Part shown: piece by piece, positions 1 through 5,643 of the stretch | Layout: each line of letters begins with the position of its first letter | Numbering within the stretch: position 1 is the stretch's first letter | NCBI GenBank assembly: GCA_964440795.1 | Contig: CAYTTQ010000134.1 | Span: 1-5,643 of the forward strand | Length of the DNA: 5,643 bases | Direction: 5' to 3' | Origin: C00003060 sp964440795 | GTDB lineage: Bacteria; Desulfobacterota; Desulfobacteria; Desulfobacterales; C00003060 | Translations under genes and position numbers: made by a program | The notes under the pieces: generated by a model | Database searches by the model: none | Told to the model about the DNA's origin: nothing | The model's input: only the letters and a program-made list of their open reading frames with translations

Positions 1-52
1 ACGGGCCGAAGCCGAGATGGCAAAATGTGAAGTTATTTTTGCGCGAGCCCTA
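1..52 (+). repeat. Left copy of 52-bp inverted repeat
   Basis: The first 52 bases match the reverse complement of 5589-5640 with one mismatch (C at position 7 here against G in the other copy). Identity stops abruptly after the TA at 51-52. Positions 17-52 would encode MAKCEVIFARAL from an ATG, and the match also covers 16 bases before that ATG, so conservation is at the DNA level and not limited to a peptide. In this copy the frame closes at 107-109 after 30 codons. The true outer limit cannot be seen because the window starts here. This is likely a dispersed repeat, or the end of a larger repeated element. Confidence 0.9.
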
Positions 53-109
53 AGCCCCAATAATGACGCCGATGTGGAAATGCGTAAATACCCAAATTCC
101 TGTATTTGA

Positions 110-320
110 CAGCATTCCGCTCAGTATGCACTCACCTTCTACAGGATTCCTCTTATTTACGATCGGAGACGACCGGGGTAAGCGACTTCAATAGGGTTGG
201 GGCAGGGTATACAAACCCCACAAAAAGATACAGGATTTCACCCATTCAAAAGCCCTGTTTCATCGGGTAGACTTACATACCAGTTCAGCAAGAAAGTCGG
301 AGAAAGCTCAAAATTTCAAA
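110..320. other. Leader region before sixA, no gene seen
   Basis: This stretch separates the left repeat from the ribosome binding site of the phosphatase gene. A TTGACA hexamer occurs at 106-111 but no acceptable -10 lies 15-19 bases downstream. A TATACA occurs at 208-213 with only a poor -35 upstream. A short dyad, TGGGG at about 198-202 and CCCCA at about 216-220, brackets that TATACA, but the stem is only 5 bp with a long loop. The promoter for sixA-malQ must lie here or upstream, but I cannot assign it from sequence. Reading frames crossing the region lack a ribosome binding site and run into the sixA gene in the wrong frame. Confidence 0.5.
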
Positions 321-328
321 AAAGGAGG
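321..328 (+). promoter_or_regulatory. Ribosome binding site of the SixA-like gene
   Basis: AAAGGAGG is a near-perfect Shine-Dalgarno sequence. It ends 7 bases before the ATG at 336 and only 4 bases before a GTG at 333. The spacing favours the ATG, giving a protein that starts MALYLVQHG. Confidence 0.85.
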
Positions 329-335
329 AAAGGTG

Positions 336-794
336 ATGGCACTTTACCTTGTACAGCATGGGAAAAACCTGCCGAAAGACGTGGACCCGGAAAAAGGACT
401 CTCCGAAGAGGGGAAAGCGGATGTCGGGAGTATGGCCTCGGTAGCCGCACAGAAAGGTATTCAGGTCTCTCGGATTCATCATAGCGGTAAAAAACGGGCT
501 CGAGAGACCGCGGAAATGTTTGGTGCATCTCTTGAACCAAGTGGGGGTGTTCAGGAAATGGAAGGACTGGGCGCCTTGGATGACGTGACAAACCTGCAGC
601 TACGTGCCAATGACAATTGGATGCTGGTGGGACACTTGCCGTTTATGGAAAAGTTGACCTCCTATTTAATCACCGCCGACGCGGACAGACCGCCGGTAAT
701 GAAATTTCAAAACGGGGGAATTGTCTGTCTGGATCACGATCCGGAAACGGATGCCTGGTTCATCAAGTGGACCTTGTTGCCTCACATCGAGTAA
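336..794 (+). CDS. sixA: SixA-like phosphohistidine phosphatase (histidine phosphatase superfamily)
   Basis: The 152-residue protein has the short one-domain architecture of SixA (E. coli SixA is about 160 residues). Visible family landmarks are an N-terminal beta strand leading to the catalytic histidine (LVQHG, H8), the second-motif arginine in HSGKKRARETAE (R54), an acidic stretch around E74/E76, and the second active-site histidine in VGHLP (H100). In the family, H8 is transiently phosphorylated and H100 helps coordinate the phosphate. The usual RHG signature reads QHG here, so the first phosphate-binding arginine is a glutamine at residue 7. E. coli SixA removes phosphate from histidine on phosphotransfer proteins (ArcB HPt domain, NPr of the nitrogen PTS); the substrate here is unknown. 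There is no signal peptide or membrane segment, so it should be cytoplasmic. The ATG at 336 is preferred over GTG 333 because of ribosome binding site spacing. malQ follows after 60 bp on the same strand, with no convincing terminator between, so the two are probably co-transcribed. Confidence 0.85.
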   Translation: MALYLVQHGKNLPKDVDPEKGLSEEGKADVGSMASVAAQKGIQVSRIHHSGKKRARETAEMFGASLEPSGGVQEMEGLGALDDVTNLQLRANDNWMLVGHLPFMEKLTSYLITADADRPPVMKFQNGGIVCLDHDPETDAWFIKWTLLPHIE

Positions 795-854
795 CCGTCA
801 ACAGTGATTTTTTTCTATCGGCGAATAAGGGAACGCCGGGAACGTGGGTAGGCC

Positions 855-2348
855 ATGAAAAGACGGGCGAGCGGGATATTGCTTCACATTACTTCTTTGC
901 CGTCGCCTCATGGGATTGGCGACCTGGGCTCTGACGCCTTTCGGTTCGTGGACTTTTTGTCCACCGCCCGGCAGAGTTTCTGGCAGATTTTGCCCCTCAA
1001 TCCATCATCGGGGCTTTCCAATTCTCCCTATCAATGCAGCTCCGCCTTTGCAGGCAATCCGCTTCTTATCAGTCCCGAAAGTTTGGTTACGGACGGGTTG
1101 CTGAACAAGAGCGATATGGGTGACACGCCCCTTTCGCGTCAGTATGTCGACTACGGCGCAGTCTTCGATTATAAGCACACTTTGTTTTCCAAGGCTTATG
1201 CTAATTTTGGGAAGATGTCGGACCGTCGTCCCGATTACAAGGCGTTCTGTCAGTCCCAACAACACTGGCTGGATGATTATGCGCTGTTTATGACTCTGAA
1301 ATACCACTTTCAGGGAAAAGCGTGGGACAAATGGCCGAGGGATTTTCGGAACCGAGACCCGGAAGCACTCCGTAGTGTTCAAGAAGAGAGGGCTGAATAT
1401 CTGGAAAAGGAGAAGTTTCTGCAATTCCTTTTCTTCGAGCAGTGGGCCGCCCTCAAAGCCCACTGCCTGCGTAACGGTATCCAACTGATCGGTGACATTC
1501 CCATCTATGTACACTATGACAGTGCCGATGTGTGGGCCCACCAAGATATCTTCAAACTCGACGAAAACGGTGCCCCCTATCTGGTGTCGGGCGTACCACC
1601 GGATTACTTTAGTGAGACAGGCCAGCTGTGGGGCAATCCGATCTATCGATGGGACGTGCTCCAAAACCAGGAATATGATTGGTGGTTACAACGGATGGAA
1701 CATAATCTGGGCCTAACGGATATCGTTCGCCTGGATCATTTCAGAGGTCTGGTGGCCTACTGGGAGGTAGCGGCCGGCGAGACCACGGCAAAAAACGGCA
1801 CCTGGCAACGAGTGCCGGTAATGGATTTTTTTTCACGATTACTGAAACGATTTCCCTTTTTACCCATTATTGCCGAGGATCTGGGCACCATTACCCCCGA
1901 TGTCCGAGAAATCATTCACCACTTTGATCTCCCGGGAATGAAGGTACTTCTTTTCGCCTTCGGCGACGACCCGGCCACCAACCCCTATGTCCCTCACAAT
2001 GTAGTGAGAAACGCCGTCATCTATACCGGCACTCACGACAACAACACTGCCCGGGGATGGTTTGAAACGGAGGCGGACGCCGACACGAAAGCCCGCCTGT
2101 CTGCTTATGTGGGCAGGGAGATTTCGGCGAACGAAGTCCATGAAGCGCTCACGCGTTTGGCGATGATGTCTGTTGCCGATCTGGCCATTCTTCCCATGCA
2201 GGACATCCTGGGGTTGGGAGAAGAAGCACGGATGAACCGACCGGCCGGGGGCACGGATAATTGGAAATGGCGTCTGCTATCGGAACACCTGACACCGAAA
2301 AATGCAGACTATCTGAGAAAAATGACAGTCACTTACGGCAGAGCCTGA
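855..2348 (+). CDS. malQ: 4-alpha-glucanotransferase (amylomaltase, GH77)
   Basis: The 497-residue protein matches the compact amylomaltase form (about 500 residues, as in Thermus) and lacks the long N-terminal extension of E. coli MalQ. It transfers alpha-1,4-glucan segments between maltodextrins, releasing glucose or forming longer or cyclic chains (EC 2.4.1.25), in the cytoplasm. The N-terminus has the family opening SGILLHITSLPSPHGIGDLG, followed by QILPLNP and SPYQCSSAFAGNP. All three catalytic acids are in place: nucleophile D294 in RLDHFRG, acid/base E341 in AEDLG, and transition-state stabiliser D395 in GTHDNNT. The substrate loop GVPPDYFSETGQLWGNP begins at residue 246, with Y251 corresponding to Tyr250 of the Thermus enzyme. 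The C-terminus has the usual QDILGLGEEARMNRPAG segment, so the gene is complete. The Shine-Dalgarno match before ATG 855 is weak (GTAGG close to the start), consistent with expression as second gene after sixA. Role: maltodextrin or glycogen use; no other glycogen genes are in view. Confidence 0.97.
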   Translation: MKRRASGILLHITSLPSPHGIGDLGSDAFRFVDFLSTARQSFWQILPLNPSSGLSNSPYQCSSAFAGNPLLISPESLVTDGLLNKSDMGDTPLSRQYVDYGAVFDYKHTLFSKAYANFGKMSDRRPDYKAFCQSQQHWLDDYALFMTLKYHFQGKAWDKWPRDFRNRDPEALRSVQEERAEYLEKEKFLQFLFFEQWAALKAHCLRNGIQLIGDIPIYVHYDSADVWAHQDIFKLDENGAPYLVSGVPPDYFSETGQLWGNPIYRWDVLQNQEYDWWLQRMEHNLGLTDIVRLDHFRGLVAYWEVAAGETTAKNGTWQRVPVMDFFSRLLKRFPFLPIIAEDLGTITPDVREIIHHFDLPGMKVLLFAFGDDPATNPYVPHNVVRNAVIYTGTHDNNTARGWFETEADADTKARLSAYVGREISANEVHEALTRLAMMSVADLAILPMQDILGLGEEARMNRPAGGTDNWKWRLLSEHLTPKNADYLRKMTVTYGRA

Positions 2349-2375
2349 CGCATAGAAAGGCAAACGTACTTTTCC

Positions 2376-2408
2376 AGGAGCCTGTCGGAGAACTCCCCAC
2401 AGACTCCT
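2376..2408. terminator. Imperfect palindrome after malQ, possible terminator
   Basis: Starting 28 bases after the malQ stop, AGGAG (2376-2380) pairs with CTCCT (2404-2408), CTGT (2382-2385) pairs with ACAG (2399-2402), and GGAG (2387-2390) faces CTCC (2393-2396). One mismatch and one small internal loop interrupt the stem. No T-run follows on either strand, so it is not a textbook intrinsic terminator. It could still end or stabilise the sixA-malQ transcript, or be a dispersed palindromic repeat or insertion-sequence end. Confidence 0.45.
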
Positions 2409-2552
2409 AGACTCGCAAATAGGCGTCCGGGGCCAGGCTGGTGGCGAGCATAACGCTGTTTATATCCTTGTGTTCAAACCGTCCAAGGGGTCATGGTGGC
2501 CCATGGACAGCACCAAGGGCTGGGACAAATCGATACTCATCTTCCAGTACAT
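2407..2552 (-). pseudogene. Possible frameshifted coding remnant
   Basis: On the minus strand an ATG at 2552-2550 opens a 30-codon frame (MYWKMSIDLSQ... MGHHDPL...) that ends at 2460. A second frame, closed by TAG at 2409-2407, reads PLGRFEHKDINSV...LAPDAYLRV with no stop back to 2490. The two frames meet in a run of four C's (minus strand, 2490-2487). One extra C would join them as ...GHHDPLGRFEHKD..., a single open frame of about 48 codons. The composite reads like a natural peptide, but I do not recognise a family. No ribosome binding site is evident. It may be a decayed gene end, part of a repeated element together with the adjacent octamer array, or chance. Confidence 0.25.
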
Positions 2553-2554
2553 TA

Positions 2555-2718
2555 AATCCCTCAATCCCCCAATCCCCCAATCCCCCAATCCCTCAATTCC
2601 CAATCCCTAAATCCCTCAATCCCTCAATCCCCCAATCCCTCAATCCCCCAATTCCTCAATTCCCAATCCCTCAATCCCTCAATCCCTCAATTCCTCAATC
2701 TCAATTCCTCAATCCCTC
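2555..2718 (+). repeat. Degenerate 8-bp tandem array (AATCCCTC/AATCCCCC)
   Basis: There are 21 consecutive units, each beginning with AAT. Eighteen are 8 bp, two are 7 bp and one is 6 bp. The main variants are AATCCCTC, AATCCCCC and AATTCCTC, with one AATCCCTA. The + strand is C-rich and the minus strand carries many GGG or GGGGG runs separated by 3-5 bases, fitting the G3+N1-7 quadruplex pattern several times over. Because 8 is not a multiple of 3, translated frames cycle through an 8-residue Asn/Pro/Ser/Ile/Gln pattern; the open frame across it (2441-2800) is an artefact. The array lies in the malQ-lon spacer, ending about 170 bp before the lon start. Such arrays are prone to slippage. Confidence 0.95.
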
Positions 2719-2796
2719 AAGCCTTCTGGCCCGCGCAGCCGCTGTTGCCCCGCCGGCACCCCCACCTATCACAACAAGACGGTTTTTCTCCAAGTG

Positions 2797-2824
2797 TTGA
2801 CTTTTATCATTCCGTGATTAACTT
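2797..2824 (+). promoter_or_regulatory. Candidate lon promoter
   Basis: TTGACT at 2797-2802 (five of six matches to the sigma-70 -35 consensus) is followed after 16 bases by TAACTT at 2819-2824. The -10 keeps the three most conserved positions (T, A and final T) but only three of six overall. The 65 bases to the lon ATG would make an ordinary leader. A dyad, ATCA-TTCCG-TGAT, lies in the spacer, and an outer GTTGA/TCAAC pair (2796-2800, 2829-2833) frames the whole site. I found no convincing sigma-32 heat-shock promoter or CIRCE element, although lon is heat-induced in many bacteria. Confidence 0.4.
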
Positions 2825-2870
2825 ATTTTCAACGAAACAGATATCCGTTCTGCCCGTTAAATCTAAAACA

Positions 2871-2877
2871 AAAGGAG
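2871..2877 (+). promoter_or_regulatory. Ribosome binding site deciding the lon start
   Basis: AAAGGAG is followed directly by an in-frame TTG at 2878 and by an ATG at 2890. The TTG has zero spacing and cannot be served by this site, whereas the ATG sits 12 bases downstream, somewhat long but usable. This supports a protein starting MAEYINISNK. Confidence 0.75.
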
Positions 2878-2889
2878 TTGGAAACTAGT

Positions 2890-5388
2890 ATGGCTGAATA
2901 CATAAATATATCGAATAAAGAGCACGAAGACAGAGTTGACCTCCCTGAAGAACTACCCATTTTGCCGCTTCGCAATACGGTGGTCTTTCCCTATTCGGTG
3001 GTACCGTTGGTGGTAGGAGTTGCTCGATCCGTCCATCTGGTCGAAGACGCCCTAAAGGGCGACCGGCACATCGGGTTGGCAACCATGAAGGACCCGGAAG
3101 TCGAACAAGCGCAACCGGGGCAGATATACGAAACCGGTACCCTGGGCAAGATCGTTCATACCATGCGGTCGGAGGACGGTACAATTCAGGTTGTCATTCA
3201 AGGACTTAGACGATTCAAGATAGAACACTGGCTCGATACCGATCCGTATCTTAAGGCAAGCATCACTCCGGCCCCGGAAAAGATGGATTTGGGCGTAGAA
3301 ACCGATGCACTGGAACGGAGTCTCCGGGATTTGGCGCAAGAAATTATTGCGCTTTCTCCCGGCGTGTCCAAGGAAGCGGCCAATATTCTGACCCAGCTGA
3401 AGGGTCCGGAGAAGCTGGTCTATGCCGTATCGGCCAATGCCGGACTACCCACGGATAAGGGACAGGAGATTCTGGACATCGATTCGGTCAATAAAAAGCT
3501 GCGCGCTTTGATCGATCATTTGACTCACGAAAAGGAGGTCCTTACGCTGGGGAAGAAGATCAAGTCCAAAGCCCAGGAAAGCATGAGCCAAAGCCAGAAG
3601 GAATACTATCTTCGAGAGCAACTCAAAGCTATCCAGAAGGAACTTGGTGAAGGGGAAGGATCCGAATCGGCGGCAGATGAATATCGAAAAAAGATGGAAA
3701 AAGCCGGCATATCCGAAGAAGCTCACAAAGAGGCGGAACGGGAGCTGACACGACTGGAGAACATGTCACCCCAGTCACCGGAATATTCGGTCATCAAGAA
3801 TTATCTGGATTGGTTGGTTGAATTGCCTTGGAACACATTGACGGAGGACGTGCTCGACGTCGATCACGCCCGTACCGTGTTGGACGAGGATCACTATGAC
3901 CTCGAAGATGTCAAAGATCGCATCGTCGAATATTTGGCAGTCCGAAAGCTAATGGCGGATCGAGGAATGGGACCCTCGAAAAAAGAGACGGAAAAAGACC
4001 TGCAGGAGGAAGGCAAAGGGGCCATTCTCTGTTTGGCCGGTCCTCCCGGCGTGGGAAAGACCAGCCTGGGACGCAGTATCGCTCGAGCCATGGGACGAAA
4101 CTTCACCCGTATGAGCCTCGGCGGCATGCGTGACGAAAGTGAAATCCGGGGACACCGTCGGACGTATATCGGCGCCATGCCCGGCCGTGTGATCCAGGCC
4201 GTCAAACGGGCCAAAACTCGAAATCCGGTCTTTATGTTGGATGAAGTGGACAAAGTGGGCATGGATTGGCGGGGGGATCCGAGCAGCGCCTTACTGGAAG
4301 TCTTGGACCCGGCACAGAACCATGCCTTCCGGGACCATTATCTGGATGTCGATTTTGACCTGAGCGATGTCATGTTCGTCACCACGGCCAACCAACTGGA
4401 AACCATCCCGCCGGCCCTTCGGGACCGTATGGAGATTATTCAGCTGGACGGCTACACGGAACATGAAAAACTTCATATCGCTCGGAACTATCTCTTACCC
4501 AGGCAGATAAGACATAACGGCTTGCGTGACGGCGAGGTCGTCTTTTCCGACGAAACGCTTTTAAAAGTCATTCGAAACTATACACGAGAAGCTGGAGTCC
4601 GTAATTTGGAGCGCGAGATCGGTGCCTTGTGCCGGAAAGCGGTGGTCAAAATCGCCGCAGAGGAGGCTACTGAGGTGGACATCACCCCCGATCGGGTCCG
4701 AGAATGGCTGAAAAAGGAGAAGTATGAACCCGAGTCCTCGGAAGCCATTGAAATTCCGGGGATCGCCACCGGCCTGGCTGTCACCCACGTGGGGGGAGAT
4801 ATCCTGTTTGTGGAAGCCACTGCTTCCACCGGCAAGGGGAATCTCACCCTAACAGGACAATTGGGAGATGTGATGAGAGAAAGCGCTCAGATTGCACACA
4901 GCTATGTGGAGTTCATGGCCACCCACATGGATATTGACCCTGAATTATTTGAAAAAAGAGATGTTCACGTTCACGTGCCGGCAGGAGCTATTCCCAAGGA
5001 CGGCCCATCTGCAGGGCTGGCCATGGTCATGGCGTTAACCAGCTTGTTCTCGTGCAGACCGGTGCGAAGCGATGTGGGTATGACGGGAGAAGTCACCCTG
5101 CGAGGCCGGGTGCTACCGGTAGGCGGAATCAAGATGAAGGTGTTGGCTGCACACCGGGCCGGCCTCAAGACGGTAATTCTGCCCAAGCGAAATGAACCGG
5201 ACTTGGAAGAACTCCCGGATGAAATCCGTCAAAGTCTGAAATTTGTACTGGTAGAACGCATAGAAGAGGCTTTTGAGGTTGCTTTGGAGGAACAAAGAAC
5301 GACGCTTTCCGGTGAAGAACTATCGCAAGCGCCTGAACCCTGGCAGCAAAACATACCGCCAGAGCCGCCTCATATCGGCTTAAACTAA
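2890..5388 (+). CDS. lon: ATP-dependent Lon protease (bacterial LonA type)
   Basis: This 832-residue protein has full Lon architecture. The N-terminal substrate-binding domain begins ELPILPLRNTVVFP (from residue 21) and leads into a helical, coiled-coil-prone region with SQKEYYLREQLKAIQKELGE. The AAA+ module has Walker A GPPGVGKT (384-391, ATP-binding K390), Walker B VFMLDEVDK (D451, E452), and a sensor/arginine-finger segment ending LRDRMEII (R513). The C-terminal protease domain has catalytic S707 in PKDGPSAG and K750, the second lysine of GGIKMK, 43 residues later exactly as in E. coli (S679/K722). It should form a soluble cytoplasmic hexamer that unfolds and degrades misfolded and short-lived regulatory proteins. 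It is longer than the 784-residue E. coli protein, partly from about 17 extra charged residues just before Walker A (about 355-373) and a Pro-rich C-terminal tail. The more upstream TTG (2878) is rejected for ribosome binding site spacing. It appears monocistronic, with its own candidate promoter and a downstream hairpin. Confidence 0.98.
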   Translation: MAEYINISNKEHEDRVDLPEELPILPLRNTVVFPYSVVPLVVGVARSVHLVEDALKGDRHIGLATMKDPEVEQAQPGQIYETGTLGKIVHTMRSEDGTIQVVIQGLRRFKIEHWLDTDPYLKASITPAPEKMDLGVETDALERSLRDLAQEIIALSPGVSKEAANILTQLKGPEKLVYAVSANAGLPTDKGQEILDIDSVNKKLRALIDHLTHEKEVLTLGKKIKSKAQESMSQSQKEYYLREQLKAIQKELGEGEGSESAADEYRKKMEKAGISEEAHKEAERELTRLENMSPQSPEYSVIKNYLDWLVELPWNTLTEDVLDVDHARTVLDEDHYDLEDVKDRIVEYLAVRKLMADRGMGPSKKETEKDLQEEGKGAILCLAGPPGVGKTSLGRSIARAMGRNFTRMSLGGMRDESEIRGHRRTYIGAMPGRVIQAVKRAKTRNPVFMLDEVDKVGMDWRGDPSSALLEVLDPAQNHAFRDHYLDVDFDLSDVMFVTTANQLETIPPALRDRMEIIQLDGYTEHEKLHIARNYLLPRQIRHNGLRDGEVVFSDETLLKVIRNYTREAGVRNLEREIGALCRKAVVKIAAEEATEVDITPDRVREWLKKEKYEPESSEAIEIPGIATGLAVTHVGGDILFVEATASTGKGNLTLTGQLGDVMRESAQIAHSYVEFMATHMDIDPELFEKRDVHVHVPAGAIPKDGPSAGLAMVMALTSLFSCRPVRSDVGMTGEVTLRGRVLPVGGIKMKVLAAHRAGLKTVILPKRNEPDLEELPDEIRQSLKFVLVERIEEAFEVALEEQRTTLSGEELSQAPEPWQQNIPPEPPHIGLN

Positions 5389-5624
5389 GACTCCATGCGG
5401 GCTGTCCCGCCACCTGCGGGGCAGCCCTCTACACTCCCACCGCACCATTCCGTAAACCAGGCCCAGATGCCTCGGATTCTTTTTTGTAAATATCTCAAGC
5501 CACGATTGATCATTTGCCGGTAACCGGTAAAATGAAGTTGTGTGAGCTTAGCAAAAACACACAACGCGTACTGGAACAAAGTCACCAGTAGGGCTCGCGC
5601 AAAAATAACTTCACATTTTGCCAT
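5385..5624 (-). CDS. Doubtful hypothetical ORF starting in the right repeat
   Basis: This 79-residue minus-strand frame starts at the ATG inside the right inverted repeat, so its first 12 residues (MAKCEVIFARAL) are identical to those of the frame in the left repeat, after which the two differ completely. The middle part is rich in aromatic and basic residues (for example TGYRQMINRGLRYLQKRIRG). I recognise no family. Against it: there is no clear ribosome binding site (GAAGCCGAG precedes the ATG), its last 15 or so codons run through the post-lon hairpin, it contains another hairpin, and it overlaps the lon stop by 4 bp. It is more likely repeat-derived than a functional gene. Confidence 0.2.
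   Translation of the reverse strand: MAKCEVIFARALLVTLFQYALCVFAKLTQLHFTGYRQMINRGLRYLQKRIRGIWAWFTEWCGGSVEGCPAGGGTARMES
5399..5427 (+). terminator. Strong hairpin after lon
   Basis: A 12-bp stem (GGGCTGTCCCGC against GCGGGGCAGCCC, with one T-G wobble) closes a 5-base loop CACCT and starts 10 bases after the lon stop. Its position and stability suggest it ends or protects the lon transcript. The sequence after it (TCTACACTCC) is not a T-run, and no T-run follows on the minus strand either, so it is an atypical intrinsic terminator. Confidence 0.65.
5537..5565. repeat. 8-bp-stem inverted repeat beside the right repeat
   Basis: GTTGTGTG (5537-5544) and CACACAAC (5558-5565) form a perfect 8-bp stem around a 13-base loop. 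A second small palindrome, CCGGT-A-ACCGG, lies just upstream at 5517-5527. Both sit between the lon hairpin and the right 52-bp repeat. They could be structural parts of a repeated element or, less likely, a terminator for minus-strand transcription entering from the right. Confidence 0.5.
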
Positions 5625-5640
5625 CTCGGCTTCCGCCCGT
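5589..5640 (-). repeat. Right copy of 52-bp inverted repeat
   Basis: Read on the minus strand, this matches bases 1-52 at 51 of 52 positions. Only CTT follows it before the window ends, so target-site duplications or the true outer end of the repeat cannot be judged. Inward of the repeat the two copies share no evident similarity. Confidence 0.9.
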
Positions 5641-5643
5641 CTT

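Noticed and set aside
17..109. 30-codon frame in the left repeat as a real gene
   Set aside because: Its start lies within a repeated DNA element, there is no Shine-Dalgarno site, and the tail shows no similarity to the frame in the other copy.
106..134. Sigma-70 promoter from TTGACA at 106-111
   Set aside because: No -10-like hexamer occurs at 15-19 bases spacing.
197..484. 95-codon + frame overlapping the start of sixA
   Set aside because: It has no ribosome binding site at its start and overlaps the well-supported SixA frame in another phase.
1005..1664. 219-codon minus-strand frame inside malQ
   Set aside because: It is the antisense shadow of a clear GH77 gene with all catalytic residues, and has no recognisable domain of its own.
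2441..2800. Open + frame of 119 codons with Asn-Pro-Ser-Ile-Pro-Gln repeats
   Set aside because: It is an artefact of the 8-bp array read in triplets, starts with a GTG lacking a ribosome binding site, and has no non-repetitive domain.
2878..2889. TTG start for Lon giving four extra residues
   Set aside because: The codon directly abuts the AAAGGAG site with no spacing, while ATG 2890 is reachable.
1..5643. Composite transposon carrying sixA-malQ-lon
   Set aside because: No transposase, recombinase or visible target duplication is present and the genes are core functions, so the terminal repeats alone do not support it.

Overview
This is a 5.6 kb piece of bacterial chromosome carrying three intact housekeeping-type genes, all on the + strand. 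They are a SixA-like histidine phosphatase (336-794), a GH77 4-alpha-glucanotransferase (malQ, 855-2348) and an ATP-dependent Lon protease (lon, 2890-5388). Strong Shine-Dalgarno sites, roughly balanced GC, and SixA and Lon sequences of a type I associate with deltaproteobacterial lineages suggest a Gram-negative of the Desulfobacterota kind, perhaps a sulfate reducer. This is a low-confidence impression, not a measurement. No tRNA, rRNA, CRISPR or intact transposase was seen.

Layout: bases 1-52 are one copy of a repeat that returns in inverted orientation at 5589-5640 with a single mismatch, so the window is bounded by 52-bp inverted copies of one sequence. After a leader with no convincing gene (about 110-320), sixA and malQ lie 60 bp apart and are probably co-transcribed. 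A 541-bp spacer follows malQ. It holds an imperfect palindrome (2376-2408), a short minus-strand stretch that reads like a frameshifted coding remnant (2407-2552), and a 164-bp array of 21 degenerate 8-bp units (2555-2718) whose minus strand is strongly G-quadruplex-prone. A candidate promoter and ribosome binding site for lon come next. A 12-bp-stem hairpin (5399-5427) lies 10 bp after the lon stop. The last 200 bp hold another hairpin and a doubtful minus-strand ORF starting inside the right repeat.

The genes do not form one pathway. MalQ rearranges alpha-1,4-glucans (maltodextrin or glycogen turnover), the SixA-like protein probably removes phosphate from histidine on a phosphotransfer protein, and Lon degrades misfolded and regulatory proteins. 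The unusual content is in the non-coding DNA: the bounding inverted repeats, the octamer array and the possible remnant beside it. These look like dispersed repeats around core genes. I see no evidence of a new defence or mobile system; the repeats at both ends may simply be where an assembly contig stopped.
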